From assembly GCA_024305405.1 (NCBI GenBank), contig JAKNDB010000014.1:310001-374000 (forward strand): 64,000 nt of DNA, in the 5' to 3' direction. Under the pieces are notes generated by a model. The model was not told the origin of the DNA, made no database searches, and saw nothing but the letters and a program-made list of their open reading frames with translations. A program made the position numbers and the translations under genes. The DNA comes from Dirofilaria immitis. Lineage: Eukaryota > Nematoda > Chromadorea > Rhabditida > Onchocercidae. Positions 52,401-64,000 of this stretch are shown here, piece by piece; within the stretch, counting starts at the first letter, position 1, and every line of letters begins with the position of its first letter.

Positions 52401-55400
52401 TTAAACATACCAATGAAATTGATATTTGATTTTCAAAAAAAAGAAAATTTTAGAAACAATCCTGCAGAAAATTCGATTTGAAAATTTTTGCATTCCAGCA
52501 ATTTATATACCAGCATGATCAAGTGATTGGAAGCACTGGTTAAATCGGATAAGAAATTGAATGCTAAGAAAATCACATTTAGGAATTCCATAATAAAGCA
52601 GTATGATGCAAATAAGTAATTTTAACAAATAATAAAGCAAATTAAGCATCAGTTTTTGACTTCAAAATTTGCATTAAAAAAATTTTTTATGCAGCACTTT
52701 ATATTTTTCACATTCCAATCTTTGATATTATCAAAATAAATGTATCATAAAATAAATATATTAAAAATAAATGTGTTATAAAATCTGTGCAATGTGAATA
52801 TCGCCGCATTTTTTTGAATAAAGCCTTTTTTCTCATTTTTTTAAATATGGAGATAAAGATGAAATAAAGGATATATAAGATATATAATATATAATCGAAC
52901 ATGATTTGTTTAATGAGATTTAGGTCATAATATGTTTTAAGTAAATGCATTGGAAGTAAAAAGCTTCTTTTGGTAAAACCGAAATATTTTCTATCTTACA
53001 ATATATCGTCAATAACCATACAATTTTTTTGGAGCAGCTAACTAATTCTATCTTGTTCAAGATGATATAAAATAATAATCATATTAAGTTGCCATTTTAT
53101 CGAAACTTTTAAACTATTTACACATTCATAGATTCCATAATTAGGATTCAAAGTTGTCTTAAAAAGATCTTTTCAAATTTTGATTGATTGCCAAAAAAAG
53201 TTTATAAATTAATAAATTAAAAGCAAATACTAAAAAGTATTCCAGAAAACCAATTTCGCAAAGTGAATGATAATGATGAAAACGATTTGGAATTTTTTCA
53301 TCTTGTGCTGTCAAAATTAGATTTTTTCAATGTCTTCTTTTGTTCCAATACCATTAAGAGTTCTTTTCTGATAAGCTGTTAATTGGAAAATATGAATTCA
53401 TAATGAGATGGATTTAACTGTTCCATTTCAATGCAAACTGCTTCTTTCTCATTTTCTTACTCTGGCTTTTGTTTTGAAAGTAAATCTATTTGTTAGTGAT
53501 ATTTCTAGATCAAATTTAAAATATATTTTTAATTCTAAGCAGAACTTTCTACCAATTGGTAGAGATTGGTTGCGCTAATTTTATCTTGTAGGAAAAGCTT
53601 TCCTTCATGGATTTTTCGGCTTGAGAAAGTATCGAGTATGATATCAAGTATGATCCAAAACATAAAAGTTATTGAAACTTGTTATAAATTGAAGAAATGC
53701 AAGAAGCAGTGGGTAATAAAGCTGAAATAGCAAATTTTGATATGCCAAAGAGATAGCGTACCCTGTCACATTTACTTCATTCAAGGACGAATGTTGCAGT
53801 TTTCAAAAATTGTAATTTTATATTGAAATTCGTAACAATACCTACACATACTGAAGAAAACTCTTGATGTCCTCCAGCATATTGTCTAAGTGATGATTGA
53901 AAGAAGAAGAGCAATAAATTATTTGAAAGGTTACATTTGATTTATATTGAATTTAAAGTTATCCTATTAATCAGATAAAAATTTTCAACTTTTATTTTTC
54001 TTTTTTAGCTTTATTATTTCGTAATTTTCTCTTAAATTCCTATTAAAAAAATTTTTTTGAAATATTTTCGAGTGATTGAACATGGAACATTTTGATGCAG
54101 ATATTTTGAACCTTTATTAAAAACTTGATGTTAAATAGCATACAAGTTAAAGTCTAAACAATCACTTGAACAAATAATGCATTGAAGATTGCTTTATAAT
54201 TTTGATTTTAACTTGGCTATAATAATGTAAATATTTTCAAACTTACTATAGTCGAGATGTTCAGTTATTATGCGTCGATAGTAACTTAAATTACATTCGA
54301 TATTTGTCTTGCATTGCTGTTTACAAAAAGATTTATCATATCATTTATCAGAACATTTCTTCCAATCGATACTATTGATAAAGGATGATACTATTAATGA
54401 CAATCAGAACAATCATTGATTATATTCAAATGAGTATAAAATATGTGAATGCGTATATTTAATCCTACATTTATTTTTTATTTTTCTTTCCGAAAAATTT
54501 ATATTAAACACAGTAATACTTTTACGATAGGAACATCACTATGATTAACGATTTTTTTATTGGTTACCGTAAGAAAAAATGAAATTTAAGGTTTAGAGAA
54601 TCCTTTAATCTCAATTTTGGGATTAAATTTTAAAATTCATGAAAATTTCAAATTTGTTATCAATATGCTTCTACTACTTTTTAATCGGATTTTTAGAAAC
54701 AGTCTTATTTTAGATGATAAATAATTTTTCGCTCATTTATCGTTTTATTTTTATGGAAAAAAGGATAAAGATCCATGGGAAAATACCATTGTTGAAAAAA
54801 ATAAATTGTTGAATCAATTCTTGGTCAATATATATATCCAACATATTTCGTTATTGTAATTATTAATTACAATATTAGCTATCAAAACAATATTAGCAGA
54901 AATCCTATTGAACTAGCAACACGTATAAAAATTCTGAAAAGCTTTACTAATAATCATTAGACAAATAATACTGTATGATATCTGATTAATTAAGGCTATA
55001 AAAATGTAAAAAACAAAATTCGTACCATCGGTTCCAGTATCAAATCTGTTATTTTTCTTATTATTGAAGTTGTCATCAGCATCGCCAATATTATCGTTTC
55101 ACTGTCTCTTCTTTCCCCTTTCTTTTTGCCATTTCTCATTATGCAGTAATTCGTTCTTTTTTTTTATTTTGATAGCCATAAATTTTTTCATATTTTAATC
55201 ACCTAATTAATCGATACCTTTTATCCTTTATTGCAAATCTTTATATCAAAAAATGAATGTAATTTAAGTTCTATAGAAAATAATGTTTGTTATTACTTTA
55301 TTAAGATATTCAAAATGTTTGTTAATTTTGTTAGTACCTTTATATTATTGCTATTATTAATACTATCATGTCACCCATAATGGACCAACAAAATTTGATG

Positions 55401-58400
55401 AAATAATCTTCCGCTGTTAAAAATCATAAAAGTAAGCGATGATAACAGAATCATCCTGAAATTTAAATTTGCGATTGCCACCACTAATTCTATTGCTATT
55501 AAACGCCAGTATACTCATATATTGTTCCGAAAGATATTATTACTTGTTATTACTATTACTGCTGAACTCACTGGTGTCCAATGATAAGTAATTAAATTTT
55601 GCATTGAAAATATTTTATAAAACAATAAAAAGCTCGTTCTGTTTTTATCAGAAGGATGAAGAAACGGGATAGGAAGGAGAAGAGACAAAGTAATAAAAGC
55701 AAAGTTATATATATCCGAAGAGAATGATGTATTAAAATAAAATATATTTCAAATTGTGACAATGAACATTTCGATGATTATCATTCTGCAACACAAGTCA
55801 CAAATTACAGACTTTTTCAAAGAGAGAAAGAGAAGGAGATAAACTAGTCATCAATTTTTAATAGCCGAATTCTTTTGTGTCCTCATCTGGGTATCATTAT
55901 TTCATGTATATGAGATATTCGTGTGACCAAATAAATCTTCCATGTATCCGAGAATTGTTCCAAGTGATTCTATACTACTCCATTAACTTTTCCTCTTGCT
56001 GTTGCTGGTCAGTTGTCACATACATATCGTTATTATTTTTTTTTCATTCACTTCTCTCAGATTCATAAAAAGAACTAAATTCGTATTTTTTTCGAAATAA
56101 AACATTTTGTATTTCAGGATGCTACACTGTAAGTATTAAAGCCGAAATTATTTGATCTTAAAGATATAATAGTTTTCAAGAATATGAATTATGACAATTA
56201 TGAAATTGCTCCAACGTCTGAACAAAGCTGAATTCAGAAAGGATTCATATTCACAAATCAAAATATAAATCTATTTATAATTTTTTCTTTGTAACTGTTG
56301 TAAAATAGACTTCAAAACTTTAGTGGATTCAACACTACCAATTAGTTTACTGGTTTCGAAAAAGACTTTTACGCTAATGAGGAAATTATTAGGAGGCGAT
56401 CATTCCAAATAGATCCTGAAGTTTCCAAACTAAATTGAAATTGATCTAATAAGTACTTCACATGTTTTATGATGGTAAGTTATTAATAAAATGATATCAT
56501 TGTCACATCGATTGCTCTGTAATCTCCGAAAATGCAAACAAATTTTTGTTATTTCTTCAAGGTTTACTTACATGAAGAAATTTCTACCATTTTTGATTCA
56601 CAACTTCTATCATCTCTTATTTATTACAATATCTAGAAAAGTTATCGCTTAAAAAAGCATAAATTCAATAAAAAATAATTGAACCAAAACGAAGGAAAAT
56701 ATATTATTTTATAAAAAAATTTAAAAACGAATCCCTAGAAAAGCTTTTGTTCATGTTTTTCTCTTTTTGAAATTAAGTATTTTTTCCAAAACATTTGTTC
56801 TTTGATGATTATTTCATTCAGTAATTTCGTGCTTCAAAAACTATTGCAAATTACAATTTGATAATAACCCTTCGAAGTTTAAGGACGCATTCACATACTG
56901 ATTAGCATTGCCCAAATGTTACATGTCAACATAAACAGGAAAATTGTTTTAAAATTCGTACCAAATAATAAATAATTTTGGAAAGGGAATCATTTTTGAA
57001 TAATCTGATACGCTATTATGCAAATAGCATTAATATATTCCTAATTATTTGCAAACGGAATAGTAGGAAATTTATTTTAACTATATTCTTTTATTCATAA
57101 TATTAATGCAATTGTTCAGATTTCTCAATGTTTTGCCTGCTGAATTGTGTGTAAAAGAGAAATTTGAAAGGTAGGTTTTGTAAATTTTGAAGCATATTTT
57201 ATATTAATAATTTTATTCTTATTTAAATCAGAATGATTGTTGGAATAGACGTTTATATCAGTTGAAAAGAATATGCGTTTTTACAGTTTGATTTATAGAA
57301 TAATAAGAACAGTATGTCAAAAACTAACCTTTCACATGCGAATTAAAATAGATAGCTTGTTACTATTTGGCAACCACGAAGAAACTGCTTGTTGAAATGG
57401 ATTTAAGAAAGATTATTGAATTATTCCCACATCTTAAAAATAAAATATTCTACAGTTGTTATATATTTTTCTTAAAAGAAAGCAAGCTGGAAATCAATTT
57501 TATTCATGAAATTTCAATTTTTCATACTTTTCTCTTTTGTTTCGATCATATTTTTGCCAGGTAACATATGCTTATCGATATTGGAGCTAATTAGTCTTGC
57601 TTATCACCAAAAATTTATTTTTAAAAGGAATCCTACCATCCTACGTCTCATTTCTTCAACCAAATAATTCATTATCAAGACATGCAAACTTGCATTCGTT
57701 TTATCAGTATACAAGCATTCTGTGTACAAAGTCGAAAAATGTTTGTTAAAAGCAAGAGCCTTTTTCTTCAATGACAAATGAATTTTAAACTATTTTTATC
57801 AGCACAGTGCACTATCAGCATATGAAAGCTGTTTAAATGCTATAAAAACGAGCAGAAAAATTTGTTCGGCAATGTTTACAATTTAGAACATTTTATTAAA
57901 ACTTTGCTAGGCGTATATTCCTATATAATTTGTTAACAAACAATTACGCAAACAATTAATATGGAATTTGCTCATAACCGTTCGATGACAGAATAAAATT
58001 ACGATGAAAGAGGCTGCGAGATTAGATCTGATCTCATTCTCATCTAGTCAGTTGAGGTACTACTTTAATCAGATATCAAGGAAATAAAAATTTTTAAAGA
58101 CAATTTTACTGACTAGAGTACAGTTTGACAAGATTTTAATTGCAATTTTATTTCGTAATTTATAGCTTTGCTAAAATTTGCCAACAGAGAATTGTTGCGA
58201 ATCGATTGGATTGTCACCAAAAATTTAAGGGAACAGCATGATATCACTAATACAATTTAATGCCATATTTCGTTGAATATAGTAATATGAGATTAAAAAA
58301 AAAAAAAAAACCTGAATCTACCGTATTTGTTTGCAAAAGAGTCGTATGTGTGAAAACTATTGGAAAATGTTATCAATGCGATGACTTTCAAAGCGATTCA

Positions 58401-61016
58401 TCCTTTTGGTATGTTATGTTATTAAAAATATTTATAAAAAAATAGGTACTATTGATACTAAATACAAAAATGAATCTCATGCCAAAAATTTAATAATTAT
58501 CACTTTCAATATCAGATATTTTGGAAGAAATTTCAATGCTGTTTGTAGGGACTGAAAGATGCGCTATGTTTATATATATAATTCACCAATTAATAAATTA
58601 ATTATCTAATTTATCATTCCATTCTCTTCGCCTCTTCTCGTTCGATTTCAACTATTTAACAATCTTACTCACCAAAAAATGAAAAAAGTTTGTGATGCAT
58701 AGATAAACATAATATTCTCTGTTCTCTTTTTCAATCACGCATGCCTTTCTTTAGTTATATCCAATAGAAACAATAATTGAATCATTCCAACTAGCACTTA
58801 ACAATTGTTTCATTTTTTCCTTCTCTAAATAAATTATAATTCATCACCTAATATCCATTCATTTTTATTTCTATTTCATTAGAATACAAAATTATTTTGC
58901 TATAAAATTTTAGCTGAAATTGAAGAAAATTTAAAAATAGAAATATTTATGAATTTATGCATATACGTTGTATTTATTATAAATTTAATTTTGCTTAACT
59001 TATTTTTATTCGAAGTTATTTATTATCTTGTATTCGGGGAAATCAGAAATGATTTGAAATTAAAAACAAATAGTTAATTTTCGATTCAATTCTAGTTAGT
59101 GACTGGAAATTATTTCATTATTTAATGGCTAGAAATGAAATGGATGCATATATACAAGTTAGATTTATTTCAAAGATTATTCGTCATTGACCGTAAAATG
59201 AGGCAGAAATAAACAGGAAATTTATCAAAATGCCCATAAAATAAAAATGACATATGATCAACCTATGGCATATTAGAAGCACTAGAATAAATGAAACGAT
59301 ATATTACAAAATAGTTTTGAACAGTTCGTATCATCTATTGTTGCTACAAAAAAATAACGCCAAATCGTATTTTCAAAAACAATTGTTGATTTATAATTTT
59401 TTTTTTTGATTATCACAACAATTTTGATTTATAAGCTATTTCTTAGGTTGTAAAGTATTATTTATTAGTGCATTCATGTAATATGATAATACTCGCCTAA
59501 TCTCTCATCACATATAGTATTTCTTTGACTTGTATTATTAATATTACTTGTAATATTTTTTTAATCTGTGATGATTTATGATCGCTGAATGATTTACCTG
59601 ATCTATAGCTCTTATCCATAACATTCTATGTAAATTTTCATCTAATCAAATATCAACGAAACTTCAAGATTATTACTTTTTTTGTTTTATAAAGGAAGCA
59701 CACTATCTATCCCAAGTTCGACACAATGGTTATGAAGTAATAGACAATGTATATTTTTATGGTGATCATCTCGTAAAAGATTAAGATGGTGACAAATTGA
59801 GGTGACAGATAGGTAAGTAGAGCATTTCTGTCTACTTATATGTGCAGTAGAATGAAGTTCTATGCATACACGTATTCATTCATAAATAATTTTCTAAATT
59901 TCTCAAACAGATATATAGTTGTGCCATGTGTACATACATACATAAGCATACCTTTGCTTGGAGACAGTTTTTGGGTCACATTTGATGGATGTGGAAAACT
60001 AACAATTGCAGTTATTGAGTAAAATATAGAGAAATGAGGTTCTATTCGACAAAATTTACTGAGCGACATATGCAAAAGAGAAGTTAGTAATTGAGCTGGT
60101 TATTTTTATCCTCTCTCTTTTCTTGAGAAGCGAGTGGAGCGATTTCGTGATTGTCACTTGTCACTCAAAATGTACTTCAATCCTTACTGCTGCGATGAAT
60201 AACCATCGCTCAATCTTCATCTATGTCTTTTCGCAAATAAACTTTAGTACTCAATTCCCAAATTCATTTGGTTGCACACAATTTGTTTGAACCTTTTGAT
60301 ACTACGAATATCTCTTTGCTCTAAAATATCTGACTAGCGTGAAGTTTTGAATAAGCCAAAAAAGACATTATTATATTTTGATTAGACTAAAAGATAAATG
60401 CAATTAGCCAAGTTTTGTTTGCATTTTAAGAGATTCCAGAAAATGTTTCTTTCCTGCAGAAAGAAAAATGTTCAAAGAAAACGTAATTCAAATATGTATA
60501 TTTCAGCAGATTTTTAAATTATCTCCAGTGGCATACAATTTCACTTTTTGTTATATTTGATACAAAAAATACAAATATTTTAACAGTTAATATTTTCCAT
60601 TTCTCAAATACAAGCATTTATAAATGATATAAAATTTTTAAATAGCAAAAAAGTAATTTACTTTATTATGGTTTCAAATGCCATCTGAGGATGCAATTTC
60701 AATATTGTACTATTAAATACATTTTTCTCCGTTTGTAGCAGAACATTTCATCTGATTTTTATGTAATAAGCAGGTGCTATAACAAATCGCGATATAATTT
60801 AGCATTGCTTTCTCTTTTCTCGAAATACTTTTCAGTTTATACCCATTTTAGTCCTTTGCCGCTCCATTTAAATAATCATTTCACTGTTTAAAAACCGTGC
60901 CTTTCGGATTTCCTAATATTTCTAAACTTTTTATCTATTTGTCTTTTAAATTATAAAACATTACTTTCATAATCTTGTCTTTTTTCCTTAAAATCATTCT
61001 TCTTCTTTGTTATCAA

Positions 61017-61180
61017 ATGCGTCATTATTGGAACATCATAATATTAATATTACTATTAATCTTATTGTAATTTGTCACGCTATACAAATTAAAGAGTGTA
61101 AGGTTGGCATATTCATAAGGTCATTAATAATTCAAGTTTATTCAGACAAAATTTGTTCAACCATTCAAATATGCATCACT
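61017..61180 (+). CDS. Candidate first two exons of a small secreted peptide gene
   Basis: An ATG at 61017 after a pyrimidine-rich leader opens MRHYWNIIILILLLIL, a strong signal-peptide-like helix, which reaches a GTAATT donor at 61067. A short intron ends in TTTATTCAG and the second piece 61146-61180 continues in phase (LQNLFNHSNMHH) to a canonical GTAAGT. No downstream exon with a clear stop was found: 9-base and 15-base follow-on pieces are possible but unconvincing. In sequence this AT-rich, splice-like hexamers arise often by chance, so this is only a lead. Confidence 0.25.
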
Positions 61181-62681
61181 GTAAGTTCGAGATTATTATG
61201 CCCACCTTATCAAGTAATTAATACTCTCCACCTGTTTACCAGCATGCATAGGTAATCAAGATTATTCGTCATGATGTAAGAAGAATTTTAAGTAAATAGT
61301 AGCAATGATAATACAATCATTAATTTTCTCTTCTACCATACAATGAAACTTGATATCTCTTATGGTATATGTAAATCCTTTGTGTCCATCCGTGTATGTA
61401 GATATAGGCATATAATTGAAGTATTCAAACTGCAATTCAGATGATCAGTGGTTATCGATATTTAGAAACTGTATGACAAGTGCATCCATCCTATGCACAT
61501 CTATCACCGCAAACACTAAGTAGTATTTTTCATTCAGATTACACAAATTTCTGTAAAAATTGCTTTCATTTTCTTCGTCCAAATTAGTTTCTATGATATT
61601 TACTTAAAAAGTTGTAATAGATGCCAAAATACACGTTGAATGATTTAGAACAATATTTAGTTATATACGTTAAATATATGTGAGATACTTCTTGAAGCGT
61701 CTCCTTCATCTTCTAGACTACTGAATTCTTAAGTCACAAAAAAGTTCATATTTTATTTCGTTTGCATTTAAAATATTAACATTTCGAATGCGAGAAAATG
61801 AAATGACGGAGAACTCGAGCATTCCTAATGTTTACATCTTCAGCATAAACAGGTAATATGAAATTCAATGCGTTGGATTATAATCAAATTCAGGGCATAT
61901 ATCTGAGAATTTTCTTTTATTATTCTATGCATATTTATCAATAACCTTTAAATTATGAATGGAAATTTGGCAACATAATGCATAATCTTAAGCCCTCAGT
62001 CAGTTATGAACAATTAACTATTCTGATGCTCTTCTGCTAGCGTTATCTGAAACCTAACCATTCTTCAATAAATTCTCTCCTTGATTTTGAAAACAGAATC
62101 TATAACAATTAATAATTTATTCTTTCAATTTTTTAGAAAATTTAGTTTTAAAAATAATTATCAAAAAATAAAAGCAATTTCCTATTCATCAGATAATGGT
62201 ATGAACAAAAATATAATTGAAAAATTCTTCGCACATTATTTCTATTTAATTATTTGTTAAATTTTGAAAATTTTCAAAAAAAAACTATGATCCTTTACGG
62301 AAGTGTGCTGATAATGATGAATTGCAAGCAATATGTTATATGAAGTACAGTACAGTATACCATTTTTCTTCCTTCGATTTCATAAAATGATCTCACCATT
62401 TCATGTATCTTTGGCATATGTTCAAAATATGAAGTCAGTATGTTTTGGGATAGGTGAGTAACGAAAGAATAGCGACTGCGTCTACCAGTCCACCAACTAG
62501 AAATTCATGCGATTGCGCTCTAATAGACGACATTACTTTTTATAAACTTTTCATAAAATTTCAAAGAAGGAAGTTTTTTTGAACTCAAAACAAGATTGAT
62601 TAAGTTTTGGAAACGAATGAGAAATGTATACCCTTTCTGTCTCTTACGCTAATTCATTTATTTAAAAAAAAGTAGAAAAAT

Positions 62682-62725
62682 GTAGAAACTAAGGCCTGAA
62701 AAAGTAGAAAATAAGGCCTGAAACT
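62682..62725. repeat. 22-base imperfect tandem duplication
   Basis: Two copies of a unit beginning GTAGAAA and containing TAAGGCCTGAAA, with three differences near the ends. Confidence 0.85.
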
Positions 62726-64000
62726 TGCAGAAATTAATCTGGTACGCATATAGGTATTGTTGTACCTTAACGGGAGGGACAAATTATTATTAAAAATCTA
62801 AGTATCCTTCAGGTCTTTGATAGATCTCCTTGTTTTTAAATTTGTAAACACTAAATATGATTAAATTTAAAAGTCTCTCATTTTTCGTATTTCATTTTAT
62901 TCAGATTGTTGAAAATGACATGTATTATTTGTTTCTAACCGCATATCGCCGCTATTTTGTATGTTAAATCTTTCGACGTCATTTTTTCAAATTTGAATCC
63001 AAGAAATCATTTAAATTATTTCTCGCTTAATCAGAAATCCTATCGTCTAGTCGAATTATTGATGCGTACCAAAAAAAACCTTGCAGTTTTTCAAAGTTTA
63101 CGAAGTTTTAAAATAATCATGGACAATTGAATTTCTTTTCTAAAATTTCGAAAACATTTAATTCTGAATTCTCTAGTTTTAATTTTTAATTTCACAAATG
63201 CAAGGAAGCACAATACGTATATCGTCCCACCGTATTGTCGACCACTATTTTCTTTTTCTATTCAATGAAAATTGAATAAACCAAAACTATTGTGAATTAC
63301 TACAAGTTTGGTTGTAGTATGTTATGTTGATATGGTCATATGGTAGTGGAACTATCAACGACCTTCCAGTTGTTGATACTTCTGTTTATTCCTTATATAT
63401 GCATATTTATGACAGACATAAGAATAAACAGTGATTTTTTACTTTATTAACTAACTGTTTTTAAATAAGATTTATAATATTTAAATAAATTTAAGCTTTC
63501 CTTTCACATTTTCTAATTTTTACTCTATTCATTTCCTTAAAAAATTATTTCATTACTAAGTTGGAGATAAATGAGCTACTGCGGGCTTATTTTTAATTAG
63601 TTTGGCTAATTCACTTAATCTAAGTAAGATTCGTTGAATTTCAAAAGTTATTTGGATGCTAATAAAACTTTTTCGATAACATTTAGCATGCGAGAGCAGA
63701 TCGCATATCAACTATAGACATGTAAAAACATTTATTAAAAATAACGTCTGTTTTATTCCTGAAATTAATTGATTAAAAGAAAATCAATTTAATTAAATTA
63801 AGCGGATCATTAATTTGAAAAAGGGCTTTAATTTTTATTATTAAAATTTTTTGATTCGTCTCGACGGATATCTCTTAAATTCTCCAGATATAAACGAATG
63901 ATCTAGAATAGCAACCTATTACTAGGTAAATGAATTGAAAGTCTTTTGTTAACTGAAATTGAGAGTTCTCGCATTATTAATGAATCATGGTACTTTAATA

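Larger units (their letters stand above)
43656..64000. other. Long gene-poor region to the right edge
   Basis: More than 20 kb with no gene I can support. Contents: microsatellites at 46.7 and 49.4 kb, palindromes at 48793-48809 and 53549-53562, a 22-base duplication at 62682-62725, and scattered weak exon-like pieces at 57.4, 58.3, 59.6, 61.0 and 62.5 kb described in the findings. Most open frames are Ile/Phe/Leu/Lys-rich and unsupported. It could be intergenic or include large introns of a gene lying outside the window. Confidence 0.5.

Overview
The window looks like nuclear DNA of a nematode. It is very AT-rich (about 70% A+T by eye), its genes are broken into many small exons by GT...AG introns with TTTCAG-like acceptors, and long gene-poor stretches hold simple repeats. 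The gene content also fits a nematode: an ADAM metalloprotease with an ECD disintegrin loop, an orphan FMRFamide-receptor-like GPCR and a tiny secreted Cys-rich protein. The overall style resembles parasitic clade III / filarial worms, but that placement is an inference. There are no bacterial features, CRISPR arrays or recognisable transposase genes. Exons were joined by hand from splice sites and reading-frame phase, so all multi-exon models are predictions.

Layout. (1) About 0.3-1.45 kb, minus strand: the 3' half of an unidentified, partly coiled-coil gene. (2) 1.45-4.97 kb: no solid gene, except one GC-rich unexplained patch at 3.69 kb. (3) 4.97-11.94 kb, plus strand: a complete-looking ADAM protease (prodomain with cysteine switch, RSKR furin site, HEMGHNFGMEHD active site, disintegrin, Cys-rich, EGF-like, transmembrane, proline-rich tail). 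It lacks only its signal-peptide exon and carries a one-base frame break just before the membrane segment. (4) 14.0-18.12 kb, plus strand: four further exons whose phases fit onto the ADAM tail, so the gene may end at 18120 instead of 11938. (5) 20.52-23.47 kb, plus strand: a full six-exon mitochondrial peptidyl-tRNA hydrolase of the ICT1/MRPL58 family, with presequence and GGQ motif. (6) 30.61-31.23 kb, minus strand: a two-exon secreted Cys-rich miniprotein. (7) 34.55-37.59 kb, minus strand: a seven-exon GPCR of about 394 residues, one intron of which appears to use a GC donor. (8) 37.6-64 kb: mostly gene-poor, with microsatellites, small duplications and a few weak exon candidates.

The genes do not form an operon or pathway. 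They are spaced kilobases apart, on both strands, with unrelated roles: cell-surface proteolysis, mitochondrial translation rescue, secretion and neuropeptide-type signalling. The points most worth following are the long alternative tail of the ADAM gene (with a 16-base microexon and a possible internal promoter), the frame break that would convert a membrane protease into a soluble one, the GC-AG intron of the GPCR, and two acceptors 2 bases apart that decide the ICT1 C-terminus.
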